Below the pieces are notes generated by a model. It was not told where the DNA came from and searched no databases. It worked only from the letters and a program-made list of their open reading frames with translations. DNA of 64,000 nucleotides from Clostridiales bacterium (GTDB lineage Bacteria > Bacillota > Clostridia > Christensenellales > UBA1242): assembly GCA_015069385.1 (NCBI GenBank), contig SVIS01000005.1, forward strand, positions 1 to 64,000. Direction: 5' to 3'. A program made the translations under genes and the position numbers. This document shows, one piece after another, positions 7,743 through 17,579 of the stretch. Within the stretch, counting starts at the first letter, position 1, and the number at the start of each line of letters is the position of its first letter.

Positions 7743-9968
7743 ATGATAAATTCTTTGATGCTTTTTAATATAGGAAAATATTTAGGGGGCATTTTTTCAA
7801 TTATTCCTAAAATGCTTTACTTTATTGTTTCCGCTATTTTGTCATTAATAGATTTGTGTCAAGTGTCGTTTAGAAAAATGGCTGGTCTTGACCCAATTAT
7901 TATAGATGGTGAGCCTTACATTGGCGACTCTGTTTATAAATTAATAACCGATGCACTTTTTGGTGGAAAATATCCGGCAGTTAAAACTGTATTTTGGGCA
8001 ATAATAATTTTGGGTATTGCAATGCTGTTTATTACTTCACTTATTGCAGTAATTAGGCTTGAATATAATCCTGATAAAGAAAAAGGCAATTCTAAGGCAG
8101 GTGTTATTAAAAATTTCTTTAAAGCACTTTTCTCTTTTGCTATTGTTCCTATTGCTTGTCTTTTTGGTATGTTTTTAGCAAACTCACTTGTTGGAATCAT
8201 TGACTCAGCAACTGCTCAAGTAACCACCCCATCAACCGATGTTGTTAAATATTACGACAAATGGTCCGCCTCGGATAGCAATCAAGACTCCATTTTTGCA
8301 GACAACGCAAATTTAAATGCAAGAGATAGTTCTTATATGGCCTATAACATATTTGGTCTTTCAATTCCAACAACTAGCGAACCTTTTAGTGGAATTGTAT
8401 TTAGGGCTTGTGCTTATGGAAGCAATCGTATAAGAAATAATAATGATTTTTATTTACTTGCACAAAACAAACAAATTTTAGGTTTTATGGACCAAATTGA
8501 TAAACAAGAAGATGCCGCAAATTTAATTGATACTGGCTTTGCAATAAATGCAAAACTAAAAGGTACTTTTAATTTACCTAAAGATGATTTTGATAGTTTC
8601 TTCTTTGACTGTTCAGAATGGATTGATTTTGGTGTTTGGAAATACACTGGAATAACTGAACTTAGCAAATATAATGTTGATGCAGTTTATTTCTTCTATA
8701 ACTTATGGTCATTTAACTATATAATTGCTTTTGTTGCCGTACTAAGCATTGGAAAAATGTTCTTTAACTTTGTACTATACTTAATGCAAAGAATGTTTGA
8801 GATTTTAGGCTTATTCTTAATTTCACCAATTGCTATTGGTTTAATGCCATTAGATGGTGGCGATGCTCTTAAAAATTGGCGAACGCAATTTGTAATAAAG
8901 TTTGCACTATTAATTATTATGGTATTATCGTTTAACCTTATTACTCCACTTATATCTATTGCACAAAACATTAAATTCTTTGGTGTTGCAATAATTGATT
9001 ATATTGTTCAAACTTTCTTCTTAGTTGCAGCATTCAATTCAATTTCTGCTCTTCAATCAATATTAACTAAAATATTTACTGGTGATGAAAAGAACTTTAA
9101 CCAAGTTGGTGCAGCAGCACAAGGTATTCAATCTTCATTTAATGCCGGTCTTGGTGCAGCAGCATCTACTGCTAAGTTTGCAACAAAAATATCACCTGTT
9201 GGAATTGGTGCTTGGGCTACAGGAAAAGCGGCAAAAGCAGCATTTAATGCTCCAGCAAAATCTAAGGCTAAAAATGAAGCCCTTGAACGTAAAGAAGTCC
9301 AAGACCAAATCAAATTTGGTAACAAAGCAGATGGTGACTTTACAGATGCTGATATTACTAGCAAGTGGGGCGGTTTGGCCGGTGCTGGTGCAGGTGGTAA
9401 CAAAAATGATGCAAGAGGTTTAAATACTGTAAATGATTTCTTAGGCACTTCAGAAGGTCAAGACTTTATTAATAAATACTATGGTGGTAATAAAACTAAA
9501 GCTCAACGTGCTTTAAGAGGTACTCATGGTCAAGATGTTACTGATGTTGATGCAATGAGACAATATGAAAGTTACTTACACGATAAAGAACAATTTGATA
9601 AATCTTCAGAGGCTGCTAAGCATGGTGTTGGAACTTCGGCTTATTGGGCAGAACTTGAAAAATATAGACAATCATCATTTGATGAAAAAACTGATTACTT
9701 TACAGGCTCTAATGCAGGCTTAACTGCTAGACAAAACCAATTAAAAGCTAAAATTGCAACTGCTGATAGATGGGATAAATCTTGGGGTCGTCAATCTGTT
9801 AGATGGGTTGGAAAAACTGCTGGCAAAGCTGCTCCAGTTGTTAAAAAAGTTGGTGCTGCCGGTGGCAAAATGCTTAAACCTATTGGTGGATTACTTTCAA
9901 CCTTGCCATTTACTGAATTAATTGGTAACTCATTTAGTGCAATATTTGGTACTAAACCAAAACCATAA
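7743..9968 (+). CDS. Polytopic membrane protein, VirB6/TrbL-like, with long hydrophilic tail
   Basis: 741 aa. Residues ~1-460 contain two groups of hydrophobic helices (~25-180 and ~320-450) around a large polar loop (~180-320). The second group resembles VirB6/TrbL channel proteins (FNFVLYLMQRMFEILGLFLISPIAIGLMPLDGG). The last ~280 residues are soluble and Ala/Gly/Lys-rich, probably cytosolic by the positive-inside rule. VirB6-type proteins form part of the inner-membrane channel in conjugation and secretion. No VirB4 or VirD4 ATPase is in the window, so the machinery, if real, is completed elsewhere or is reduced. Confidence 0.55.
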   Translation: MINSLMLFNIGKYLGGIFSIIPKMLYFIVSAILSLIDLCQVSFRKMAGLDPIIIDGEPYIGDSVYKLITDALFGGKYPAVKTVFWAIIILGIAMLFITSLIAVIRLEYNPDKEKGNSKAGVIKNFFKALFSFAIVPIACLFGMFLANSLVGIIDSATAQVTTPSTDVVKYYDKWSASDSNQDSIFADNANLNARDSSYMAYNIFGLSIPTTSEPFSGIVFRACAYGSNRIRNNNDFYLLAQNKQILGFMDQIDKQEDAANLIDTGFAINAKLKGTFNLPKDDFDSFFFDCSEWIDFGVWKYTGITELSKYNVDAVYFFYNLWSFNYIIAFVAVLSIGKMFFNFVLYLMQRMFEILGLFLISPIAIGLMPLDGGDALKNWRTQFVIKFALLIIMVLSFNLITPLISIAQNIKFFGVAIIDYIVQTFFLVAAFNSISALQSILTKIFTGDEKNFNQVGAAAQGIQSSFNAGLGAAASTAKFATKISPVGIGAWATGKAAKAAFNAPAKSKAKNEALERKEVQDQIKFGNKADGDFTDADITSKWGGLAGAGAGGNKNDARGLNTVNDFLGTSEGQDFINKYYGGNKTKAQRALRGTHGQDVTDVDAMRQYESYLHDKEQFDKSSEAAKHGVGTSAYWAELEKYRQSSFDEKTDYFTGSNAGLTARQNQLKAKIATADRWDKSWGRQSVRWVGKTAGKAAPVVKKVGAAGGKMLKPIGGLLSTLPFTELIGNSFSAIFGTKPKP

Positions 9969-9975
9969 ATATAAC

Positions 9976-10010
9976 AAAAAAATTGAGACAACAAAAGTCT
10001 CAATTTTTTT
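9976..10010 (+). terminator. Terminator after the VirB6-like gene
   Basis: Perfect stem AAAAAAATTGAGAC / GTCTCAATTTTTTT with a 7-nt loop, 8 bp past the stop codon. Confidence 0.9.
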
Positions 10011-10037
10011 GTTAGGTTTTCCATATACCTTAATGCT

Positions 10038-10070
10038 TAAAAAAGACCATAAGTTATATGGTCTTTTTTT
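10038..10070 (-). terminator. Terminator after the leftward 417-aa gene
   Basis: Stem AAAAAAGACCATA / TATATGGTCTTTTTT. It lies 12 bp beyond the stop codon of the convergent gene. Confidence 0.8.
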
Positions 10071-10081
10071 AAAATACTATA

Positions 10082-11335
10082 TTAATACTCAATAATATAA
10101 TCAGCAAAGTTATATGTTTGTAAACTAGACATTTGTAAATAGAAATAATTATTTGCTTTTACATTTTCTAATAACGCCTGAGAAGAATAATCATTTAAAG
10201 TATCATTAAAATAGTTGGAATATGCTCCTGAATTAATTAAACTATGAACACTTGTTGCTGTAGTTAATGCAGTTAAATTTCCAGAGTTTATGGCTTCAAA
10301 AGTGGTAATTGTTCTATTTACATCATTATATTCTATCCATTTTTCAAGTTCATCATCAACATACCAATCAACCAAAGCCGTTTGTGTTTCACCAATTTGC
10401 TCAATTGAACCCGAGCCTGTTTTATGCTTTATTTGAACTTCCGCACCATAACCACCATCAACTATAAACACATAAGATATACTCTCTAGCATTACTTCTT
10501 TTTTGGGCATATAAATATAGCCAACATAGTTCTTTTTAGGGACATTTTTAATTGTATCTGATTTGCCATCTAAAATATAATCCCATACAAAATAAGTGCT
10601 GTATATTTTAGAATAGTTTGCATAATCTGAACCACTAGTTGCATTTTGAACAGCTGTTTCAATATCAGCCTCTGACTTGCCAGAACCCAACCAATTATTG
10701 GCAATGGTTGAAGCAACTGAATCTATTACTAAAGTCCAATCTTCAGAAGATAAACCAAAGTGTTGTATATTTTCGGCTGCCGAAACTAGTTCTAAATTAG
10801 TTGTTTGTGCTAATGCATTAACAAAATCTTTTGCAACTAAAGCCGTTGTTTCATCAGTTTTATAGTCAGCAGATAATGTATAAGTTACTAAATTTGCAGT
10901 ATTATCAACATCATCTAATATTTCATAAGAAAGTTTTAAATAATAATCTTCAAGTTCTAAGGCTGCTGCTTGTTTATCTTCATAAATATATCTAGCCCCA
11001 TAAAAACTATCACCCGCAATGCCATACGGTGCAGATATTAATGCATTTTCTTTATCATAAGCATCGTAATCAAATATGCCAAGAATAAGCACAACAATGC
11101 CCGCAATTAACGCAATACACAAAAGTACAATTAAAACAATTAATAAAATTTTCCAAAACAGAGGATTTTTCATTAATTTAAGAACTGCTTTAGCCGCTTT
11201 TTTTATTGCCTTGCCTACCGCCTTTGCAACTTTTTTAACTGCCTGCCCAACTTTTTGACCAATTTTTTTCGCCGTACCGGCAACTTCGGATAAATTTTGC
11301 TGGGTTTCAGAGTTCTGTGGATTTTCTTCTTCCAT
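10082..11335 (-). CDS. Single-TM envelope protein with Lys/Ala-rich amphipathic N-terminus
   Basis: 417 aa. Residues ~20-58 form a strongly amphipathic, basic helix (KKIGQKVGQAVKKVAKAVGK and onward), followed by one TM helix (~62-88) and a ~325-residue outer domain. The same Lys/Ala helix plus TM start is familiar from VirB1/CwlT-type hydrolases of clostridial conjugative transposons, but I see no lysozyme or NlpC/P60 residues in the outer domain, so the enzymatic part is absent or different. The outer domain is rich in Tyr and Asp and has no Cys. It is convergent with the VirB6-like gene. A hairpin sits directly upstream of its AAAAGGAGTA ribosome site. I take it as another part of the 7-14 kb envelope cluster. 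Confidence 0.6.
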   Translation of the reverse strand: MEEENPQNSETQQNLSEVAGTAKKIGQKVGQAVKKVAKAVGKAIKKAAKAVLKLMKNPLFWKILLIVLIVLLCIALIAGIVVLILGIFDYDAYDKENALISAPYGIAGDSFYGARYIYEDKQAAALELEDYYLKLSYEILDDVDNTANLVTYTLSADYKTDETTALVAKDFVNALAQTTNLELVSAAENIQHFGLSSEDWTLVIDSVASTIANNWLGSGKSEADIETAVQNATSGSDYANYSKIYSTYFVWDYILDGKSDTIKNVPKKNYVGYIYMPKKEVMLESISYVFIVDGGYGAEVQIKHKTGSGSIEQIGETQTALVDWYVDDELEKWIEYNDVNRTITTFEAINSGNLTALTTATSVHSLINSGAYSNYFNDTLNDYSSQALLENVKANNYFYLQMSSLQTYNFADYIIEY

Positions 11336-11351
11336 GCAAGTACTCCTTTTA

Positions 11352-11376
11352 ACATAAATTACATGTTAATTTATGT
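11352..11376 (-). promoter_or_regulatory. Perfect inverted repeat next to the ribosome site
   Basis: ACATAAATTA and its complement flank a 5-nt spacer. The repeat lies 2 bp upstream of the AAAAGGAGTA ribosome site of the 417-aa gene. It could be an operator or a 5' leader hairpin. No T tract follows, so it is not a terminator. Confidence 0.45.
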
Positions 11377-11473
11377 GATTTTAATATTATTTATTTTAGT
11401 ATATCATTAATTATAAATAAAATCAACCATAAGAAAACACTCTCTTAGTTAGTATTATTATTGCGTTTCTAAA

Positions 11474-11508
11474 CAAAAACACACATGCTAATATAAGTAT
11501 GTGTGTTT
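11474..11508 (-). terminator. Terminator after the AT-hook membrane protein gene
   Basis: Stem AAACACACAT / ATGTGTGTTT, followed on the minus strand by TTGTTTAG. It lies 8 bp past the stop codon of the 818-aa gene. Confidence 0.65.
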
Positions 11509-11515
11509 ATTGAAA

Positions 11516-13972
11516 TTATTTTTTACTTTTTTTATTTGAAGATATGTTAATTAAAGACTCACCTAATTGTTTTAAGAGTTCTGCATTTTGGTTATTAGCA
11601 TCAGATTTTTTAGGTCTACCAACTTTACGCTTTGGTGTTGCAGGCTCTTCTGTGGTTTGTTTTTTAGGCCTACCAACCTTTTTAGTTGCTGTAGGTTTAG
11701 TCTCTTCAACCTGTGTTTTTTTAGGTCTTCCTGCTTTCTTTTTTGCAGGCTCCTCTACTTTGGTTGAAGTTTTTGGTCTGCCAACCTTTTTAGCAGTAGT
11801 TTGTTCTACTGTTTCTTCTTTTTTAGGTCTACCGGCTTTACGTTTTGGAGTTTCTGGCGCACCACCTGCAGTTTTTCTTGGTCTGCCTGCCTTTTTCTTA
11901 GGTGTTTCTTCTTGTGCCTCAACCTGTTTTTTAGGCCTACCGGCTTTACGTTTTGGCTCAGCAGATTCTGATACTTGAGCACTTTCAGGTTGCTCTTCAA
12001 CTTTTTCTTCTTCAGGCTGTTTAGGTTCTTCTATTTGTTTACCTTCGGTATTATATACTTTACCATCGGTATCATGATATAAATTATTTGCATCGTAATA
12101 AGTACCATCGGCATACTCACGAGTTTTTACATCTTGTGGTTTTACATCTTGAATAATGTTTAAACCTAAGTCATCAGTTGAATTAAATAATTCTTCTTCA
12201 AGTGGCTTTTCTTCTTCAGTAGGAGTGACTTCTTGTACTGCTGGAGCAGGTTCAGGTTGTTGTTCTTTAACTTCAACAACAGGTTCTTTTGCTGCTACTT
12301 CAGCAATAGTTGTTGCAACATCTTTTTTTACTTCTTTTTCTACCTCAACACCTGTTTGAAGTAAGTTACCTTCAGAATCAAACACATTGCCATCAAGGTC
12401 ATGGTATAAATTATTTGCATCATAATATGTTCCATTATTAAACCAATAATAACCTTTTTCATCGTAATGACCTTGGCTATCGTCCTCAGTTTCTTGGGCA
12501 ACAGGCTCTTGTTCAACTGTATTAACTTGTTCAGCAACAAACTTTTCTCCTAAATATTCTTGAAGTTTAGTTGCAAGGTCTGCAATAGTTTGGTCTTTAG
12601 ACCTAATTAATGCATCACGACTATCAACTTCATTTTTAAGATATGTAATTGCTTGTGCATATTGATTTTTTTCGTTAGTAACTTGTTGAATACTTTCAAC
12701 TTTGCTCTTTTCAACCTCATCAGAAATAGTTTTATGTAATTTAGAAGAGAAAGTTTGATACTCGGCTTGCATAGCCTCTTGAACAGCATTTTTCTTTGTT
12801 TCGAGTTCTGTTCTTCTTTTTTCAATTTCTTCATTTAAAGAGTTGATTTCAACATTAAATTTATTAGTTGCGTCTTCTTGATCTTTTTCAAGTTGTTCTT
12901 GTTTTTTAACTTCATCTTGTTGTTGTTTTCTAATATAGTTTACTTCAATACGGTTAGTAGACTCTTCTTGTTGTTGACGAAGCCTTTCCATATTTTCTTT
13001 AGATGCTTGAAGTTTACGTTGATAGTCTTTAGAAGTATTTTCATAATTTTTCTTTAAAGTAGAAATTTCTGATTCAAATTGTTGAATTTCAGTTAAAAGC
13101 CTTTGTTTAATGTTAATATAAGTTTCTGACTCTTTCATAGCACGCTCTAACACAAGTGCACCATCAACACCAGATTCAGAAAAGTTGTATTCTTCATGAG
13201 AAATTGCATTTCTTTGTGCTTCTTCAAGTTCTTCTTGTTCTTGTCTTGCACGTTTTTCTAAATATTCACCTAAAATTGGAATACCATCTTTAATTTCTTG
13301 TTTTGTAAATAAAATTTCAAAATCTACATATTTTGGAATTGTTGTGCTGGCTTTATCTATATATCTATTAAACACATTAAATGTTTGATATAAAGTTGCA
13401 ATATTATAGTTTTGCATTGCACGAAGAGCAAGTGTTAAAACTAAACCAATAAACAATATTAGTACTGATGCAACCATTGATTGTGTTAAATATGTTAAAA
13501 TAGCATCGCTGCGACTTGCAAAACAAAGCATTGATAAAAAGAATGTTACAACTGCAGTTACTATATATATCATAGTAAAGTTTTTAATGTTAGATGTAAA
13601 ACTACTTGTTTTAAGTGGTTTATCTATACAATTATAGGTGCTCATATATTCGCTTGGTGCTTTATCGCGATAAAGCATATATTGTTGCCAATATTTACGC
13701 AATATTTTTGGTGAACGCCTATCCTTTATAATATTGTTAAATTCCACCAAGTTTTGGTCTGTAATGTTTTGGTTTTTAAATAGCCATTCATTTAATCTAT
13801 CTGCTGTTTTATCTAATTTATATTCATAAGATGTTCTTGACCTAATGAAGAAAAATAAAGACATTAAAAGCAAAAAGCCAACACCTATGTAAAATATAAT
13901 ATCAATTGTAAGTGTTGAACTAACTAAATCTGAAATGGCATTCCAAATTGTTTGAACTATACCGAGTTTCAT
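11516..13972 (-). CDS. Membrane coiled-coil protein with seven AT-hook-like motifs
   Basis: 818 aa. Three TM helices are visible (~22-42, ~134-156, ~165-190). A long charged coiled coil follows (~240-480, rich in Glu, Gln and Lys heptads). Next come two copies of a GTYYDANNLYHD block separated by an acidic Pro/Glu linker. The final ~140 residues hold seven repeats of the type KRKAGRPKK or KKVGRPKK separated by short acidic Thr/Glu spacers. GRP flanked by Lys/Arg is the minor-groove-binding core of AT-hooks, although the usual first Arg is Ala or Val here. The tail should be cytosolic. In such an AT-rich genome it could tether DNA to the membrane. I know of no named family with this architecture. 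A ribosome site AAGGAG precedes the ATG. Confidence 0.7.
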   Translation of the reverse strand: MKLGIVQTIWNAISDLVSSTLTIDIIFYIGVGFLLLMSLFFFIRSRTSYEYKLDKTADRLNEWLFKNQNITDQNLVEFNNIIKDRRSPKILRKYWQQYMLYRDKAPSEYMSTYNCIDKPLKTSSFTSNIKNFTMIYIVTAVVTFFLSMLCFASRSDAILTYLTQSMVASVLILFIGLVLTLALRAMQNYNIATLYQTFNVFNRYIDKASTTIPKYVDFEILFTKQEIKDGIPILGEYLEKRARQEQEELEEAQRNAISHEEYNFSESGVDGALVLERAMKESETYINIKQRLLTEIQQFESEISTLKKNYENTSKDYQRKLQASKENMERLRQQQEESTNRIEVNYIRKQQQDEVKKQEQLEKDQEDATNKFNVEINSLNEEIEKRRTELETKKNAVQEAMQAEYQTFSSKLHKTISDEVEKSKVESIQQVTNEKNQYAQAITYLKNEVDSRDALIRSKDQTIADLATKLQEYLGEKFVAEQVNTVEQEPVAQETEDDSQGHYDEKGYYWFNNGTYYDANNLYHDLDGNVFDSEGNLLQTGVEVEKEVKKDVATTIAEVAAKEPVVEVKEQQPEPAPAVQEVTPTEEEKPLEEELFNSTDDLGLNIIQDVKPQDVKTREYADGTYYDANNLYHDTDGKVYNTEGKQIEEPKQPEEEKVEEQPESAQVSESAEPKRKAGRPKKQVEAQEETPKKKAGRPRKTAGGAPETPKRKAGRPKKEETVEQTTAKKVGRPKTSTKVEEPAKKKAGRPKKTQVEETKPTATKKVGRPKKQTTEEPATPKRKVGRPKKSDANNQNAELLKQLGESLINISSNKKSKK

Positions 13973-14101
13973 TTGTTTTCTCCTTGCTATAAATTTTTAA
14001 ATTCAACATTAGTATAACATATGAAAATAATTTTAACTAATATTTTTAAATATTTTTTAATAATTTTTTTTGAATTTTTTGAATATTTTTTTAATATTAA
14101 A

Positions 14102-14127
14102 AAATCTCGAGTTTTAGCCCGAGATTT
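14102..14127 (-). terminator. Terminator after addA
   Basis: Stem AAATCTCG / CGAGATTT with a 10-nt loop, followed on the minus strand by a T run. It lies 18 bp past the addA stop codon. Confidence 0.75.
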
Positions 14128-14144
14128 AAAGGTATTTTTATATT

Positions 14145-17100
14145 TTAATCATAATTTATAATATAATTTTGAGAAAGATTTAAAATTTGACTTTTAATAT
14201 TAAAATTTTTAAACCTTTTAGATAACGCAAGTTTATATAGTTCTATTTGTTTCTCATATTTTTGTTTTATTTGTTCATTTGATTTTTTAGATAATTTATA
14301 ATCAAATAGTAATATTGTGTCTTTTTTTATAATTACCAAATCTATAATCCCCTGAACTAATATTTTATCTTCTTTATTGCCTCCTGCAACCTCTTTATAA
14401 GGCACATACATTACAAACTTTTGTTCTTTTAAAATAGTATCCTGGAAGTCAATATAACTCTTAATTAATAAAATATTTTTAAAAATATTTTCATAGGTAA
14501 TATTATTAAATATTGCTATATCTTGCTCAGAAAAATTACACTCAATATAATCTTTAACATCGCCAACCGAATTTATTTCGTTAAAATCTATTTGTTGTAA
14601 AAGTAGATGATAGAGTGTTCCAATATCGCTTGCTTTTTCTGATAAATGTTCTGCTAGTGTAAAATTTTGAGGAGCAAAATTAAGGCTAGCATCATTGTCA
14701 AATGCAAATTCTGACACTGAATTTTTTAAAGCGATTTCGCTTTTTTGATTACTTAAATCCATTTTTAAAAAATGAGATAACTTATTAATATTTATATCAT
14801 CGTTTTGTTTAGCAAAAATATCTTTTTGTTCTTCAAAATTATCTATTACAACATTTTGTTTACTTATAACTAGTTTATTATTGTTATATAAATGTTGCTT
14901 TATTTCATTATTTTTATTTAATTCTTGTACTATGTTATCAGGCAAAGCCCCACAAATAAGTGATAAATAGTTATTTGTTGTTATTACCTGATAATCGTTT
15001 TTAAACTTAATAAAATTTTTTGCCATTGTTCCACAAAGAATCAATTTGTTTTTGGCTCTTGTCATGGCAACATATAAAAGCCTTATTTTTTCGCTTAATT
15101 CTATTTCTTTATTTTTAAGTTTACATGCACAATAAAATATGCCAGATGATGCAGTTCGGTCTTCGGTATCATAACTTTTAATACCAACACCTAACTCTTT
15201 ATTTATTTTAATTTCTATGTGAGATGGTTCTTTAGTAAAATCAACGCCTAAAAAAGGTAAAATAACAACAGGATATTCTAACCCTTTTGATGAATGCATA
15301 GTTGTAATTTCTACGCATTTTGAAAAAGTTTTATTGGTTTCTACTTTTTCTTTACGTAAGGCTGTTTCTCGGTATGTTATGTAATTATATATATCATTAT
15401 TATATTTTGAGTCGACAAAACTATTTATATAATTTTGTATGTTTAATTTTCTTTCAGCATAGTCTTCATCTGTGGAAATGTTTAGTAAATAGTTGGTTTT
15501 TTTAATTATATTTTCTAACGCAAAATATATTCCAAAATATTTTACATTAAAAGTAAATTCATTTAACACTTCATAAAAATTATTAACTTTGCTACATAGT
15601 ATTTTATTTGATTGAGCATATAAATTTAAACATTCATAAAAATATTTTTCTGATTGATAACTTTGTCTTATTTCTGCAAGTTCAGTGTCAGAAAAATTAA
15701 ACAAAGCCGATGACAAAACAGAAAACATGGCATAGTCATCTTGTCTGTTTAGTGTTAATTTCAACAAATTGTACAAAACCAAATTATCATATGTGTCTTC
15801 TAAATTGTTATTTACATTTACAACGTAAGGTATGCCCAACAAATTAAAGTGTTTAATTAAGTTTTGCAAAAAGCCGCCACGTTTTAAAAGTAAGATGGTT
15901 ATATCGTTATAGTCAATTTTTCTTATTTTTCCCGTTTCTTTATCATATATTTCTTGTCCTAAAACCTGTAATATTTTATTACAAACAAACAAACTTTCTT
16001 TATCGTCTTGATTTTGCTCAGCCTGGCTTGGCAAGTTTTCTTTTACGCTATAAACATTTTTTATTTCTAACTTATCTGGCACTTCGGTTTCTTGCGAAAT
16101 AATATTTAAATCTACACACACTTCATTTTTTAGGTCCAGATAGTCGGCTTTTGGCTCAAACTGAGCTTTTTGTTTGTAATTTAATTTGCATGTTTGCTCT
16201 GTCATAATAATATTAAAAATTTCATTCACAAATTGTAAAATGTTTTTATTAGTTCTAAAATTACAATTTAACGTTTTTGCACTTGCATTGGTACTATTTT
16301 TAAAACCATTTTCAATATTTAAAAATATTTCCGGGTCAGATTGCCTAAATGCATAAATAGATTGTTTTGTATCCCCCACAAAGAACAAATTATTATTACC
16401 TAGTAAAAAAATTAATTTTTCTTGAACATGATTTGCATCTTGAAATTCATCTACAAAAATATATTTATATGAATTTTTAATTTCTGTTCTAATTTGCTCA
16501 TTTTGTAACAATGTTATGGCAAAACGTTCAATATCGTCAAAGTCAAACATATTAATTTTTGTTTTTTGTTCTAAATACTTTTCTTTAAACAAATTTAATA
16601 AAATAAATATGTTTTTTAATAAAATTTGACAATTTATATATGATTTTTCTATATTTTTGCTAGAAATTAAGTTTTTCTTAATATCATCAACGCATTTAAC
16701 AAATGCTTTTTTTATGTTTAAAATTTCTTCTTTTAAACCAACCTCATCGTTTTTTTCTGCTCGCAAAATTCCAAACTCTAATACATATAAATAATCTACA
16801 AACTTTCCAAAATTTTGCTCACTAATTAATTGTTGTAAAATTAATATAAAATTACCGATATATTTTGTATATTGACTAAATTCTAAAGATATACTTTTTT
16901 GCCTTAAATCTTCAAGTTGTAACCTAAAACTATAAAAAATAGAATTATAATATTGTTTTAAAAATTTTTCTGCAGGTTTTTCTTCAAAATTATATAAATT
17001 AAGGCTATTATCTATAAATTCTTGCTCATTTAAAATTGAAGTCATATAACTATAAATTTCAAGAATAATTTGCTTAATATTTTCCTCATCTCGTTTTGAA

Positions 17101-17579
17101 GAAAGATTATCTATTAAATTTTCGAAAACTTCTGGAGAATTTGCCTTTATTTCATCTAGGGCCCTATTTAACGCCTCTGCCTGAAAATATTTTTGCTCGC
17201 CACCTTCTAAAATTCCAAAAGATGGGTCAATATTTAAAATATAAAAATATTTTTTAACCAATTTTTGACAAAAACTATCAAATGTAGAAATATCGGCATT
17301 TTGTATAAGATCTAGTTCCTCTTGCAAAAATTCATATTTTTTTAGGTTATCTTTTAATTTATCAAGCAACTTTTTTTTCATTTCTTCGGCAGCAGATTTT
17401 GTATATGTTAAAACCAGAAGTTCATTAACATGACAACTTCTATCTAAAATATATTTTAATATTTTTCGTATCATAACAGTAGTTTTCCCACTACCTGCCG
17501 AAGCTGACACAATTAAACTTTTACCAGTTTCGTTTAATATATCTTCTTGTTCAGCAATTTTTAACTGCTTAGTTTCCAT
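14145..17579 (-). CDS. addA: ATP-dependent helicase/nuclease subunit AddA
   Basis: 1144 aa from the start METKQLKIAEQ, chosen because GGAGAT lies at the right distance; an upstream in-frame start at 17612 lacks one. UvrD-type helicase motifs are present: Walker A ASAGSGKTT near residue 30, the Walker B motif DEFQD, GDTKQSIYAFRQSDPEIF (motif III), and the late motif TTMHSSKGLEYPVV. The C-terminal RecB-type nuclease is intact, with LVQGIIDLVII and LLFDYKLSKK (catalytic D and DYK). AddA works with AddB to resect double-strand breaks at Chi-like sites. It overlaps addB by 11 bp, so the two are translationally coupled. Confidence 0.96.
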   Translation of the reverse strand: METKQLKIAEQEDILNETGKSLIVSASAGSGKTTVMIRKILKYILDRSCHVNELLVLTYTKSAAEEMKKKLLDKLKDNLKKYEFLQEELDLIQNADISTFDSFCQKLVKKYFYILNIDPSFGILEGGEQKYFQAEALNRALDEIKANSPEVFENLIDNLSSKRDEENIKQIILEIYSYMTSILNEQEFIDNSLNLYNFEEKPAEKFLKQYYNSIFYSFRLQLEDLRQKSISLEFSQYTKYIGNFILILQQLISEQNFGKFVDYLYVLEFGILRAEKNDEVGLKEEILNIKKAFVKCVDDIKKNLISSKNIEKSYINCQILLKNIFILLNLFKEKYLEQKTKINMFDFDDIERFAITLLQNEQIRTEIKNSYKYIFVDEFQDANHVQEKLIFLLGNNNLFFVGDTKQSIYAFRQSDPEIFLNIENGFKNSTNASAKTLNCNFRTNKNILQFVNEIFNIIMTEQTCKLNYKQKAQFEPKADYLDLKNEVCVDLNIISQETEVPDKLEIKNVYSVKENLPSQAEQNQDDKESLFVCNKILQVLGQEIYDKETGKIRKIDYNDITILLLKRGGFLQNLIKHFNLLGIPYVVNVNNNLEDTYDNLVLYNLLKLTLNRQDDYAMFSVLSSALFNFSDTELAEIRQSYQSEKYFYECLNLYAQSNKILCSKVNNFYEVLNEFTFNVKYFGIYFALENIIKKTNYLLNISTDEDYAERKLNIQNYINSFVDSKYNNDIYNYITYRETALRKEKVETNKTFSKCVEITTMHSSKGLEYPVVILPFLGVDFTKEPSHIEIKINKELGVGIKSYDTEDRTASSGIFYCACKLKNKEIELSEKIRLLYVAMTRAKNKLILCGTMAKNFIKFKNDYQVITTNNYLSLICGALPDNIVQELNKNNEIKQHLYNNNKLVISKQNVVIDNFEEQKDIFAKQNDDININKLSHFLKMDLSNQKSEIALKNSVSEFAFDNDASLNFAPQNFTLAEHLSEKASDIGTLYHLLLQQIDFNEINSVGDVKDYIECNFSEQDIAIFNNITYENIFKNILLIKSYIDFQDTILKEQKFVMYVPYKEVAGGNKEDKILVQGIIDLVIIKKDTILLFDYKLSKKSNEQIKQKYEKQIELYKLALSKRFKNFNIKSQILNLSQNYIINYD

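Noticed and set aside
11600-11960. Regular short DNA repeats that could suggest a CRISPR array
   Set aside because: They are in frame within the AT-hook coding region, vary in spacing, and encode KRKAGRPKK-type repeats. No CRISPR array or cas gene was found in the window.
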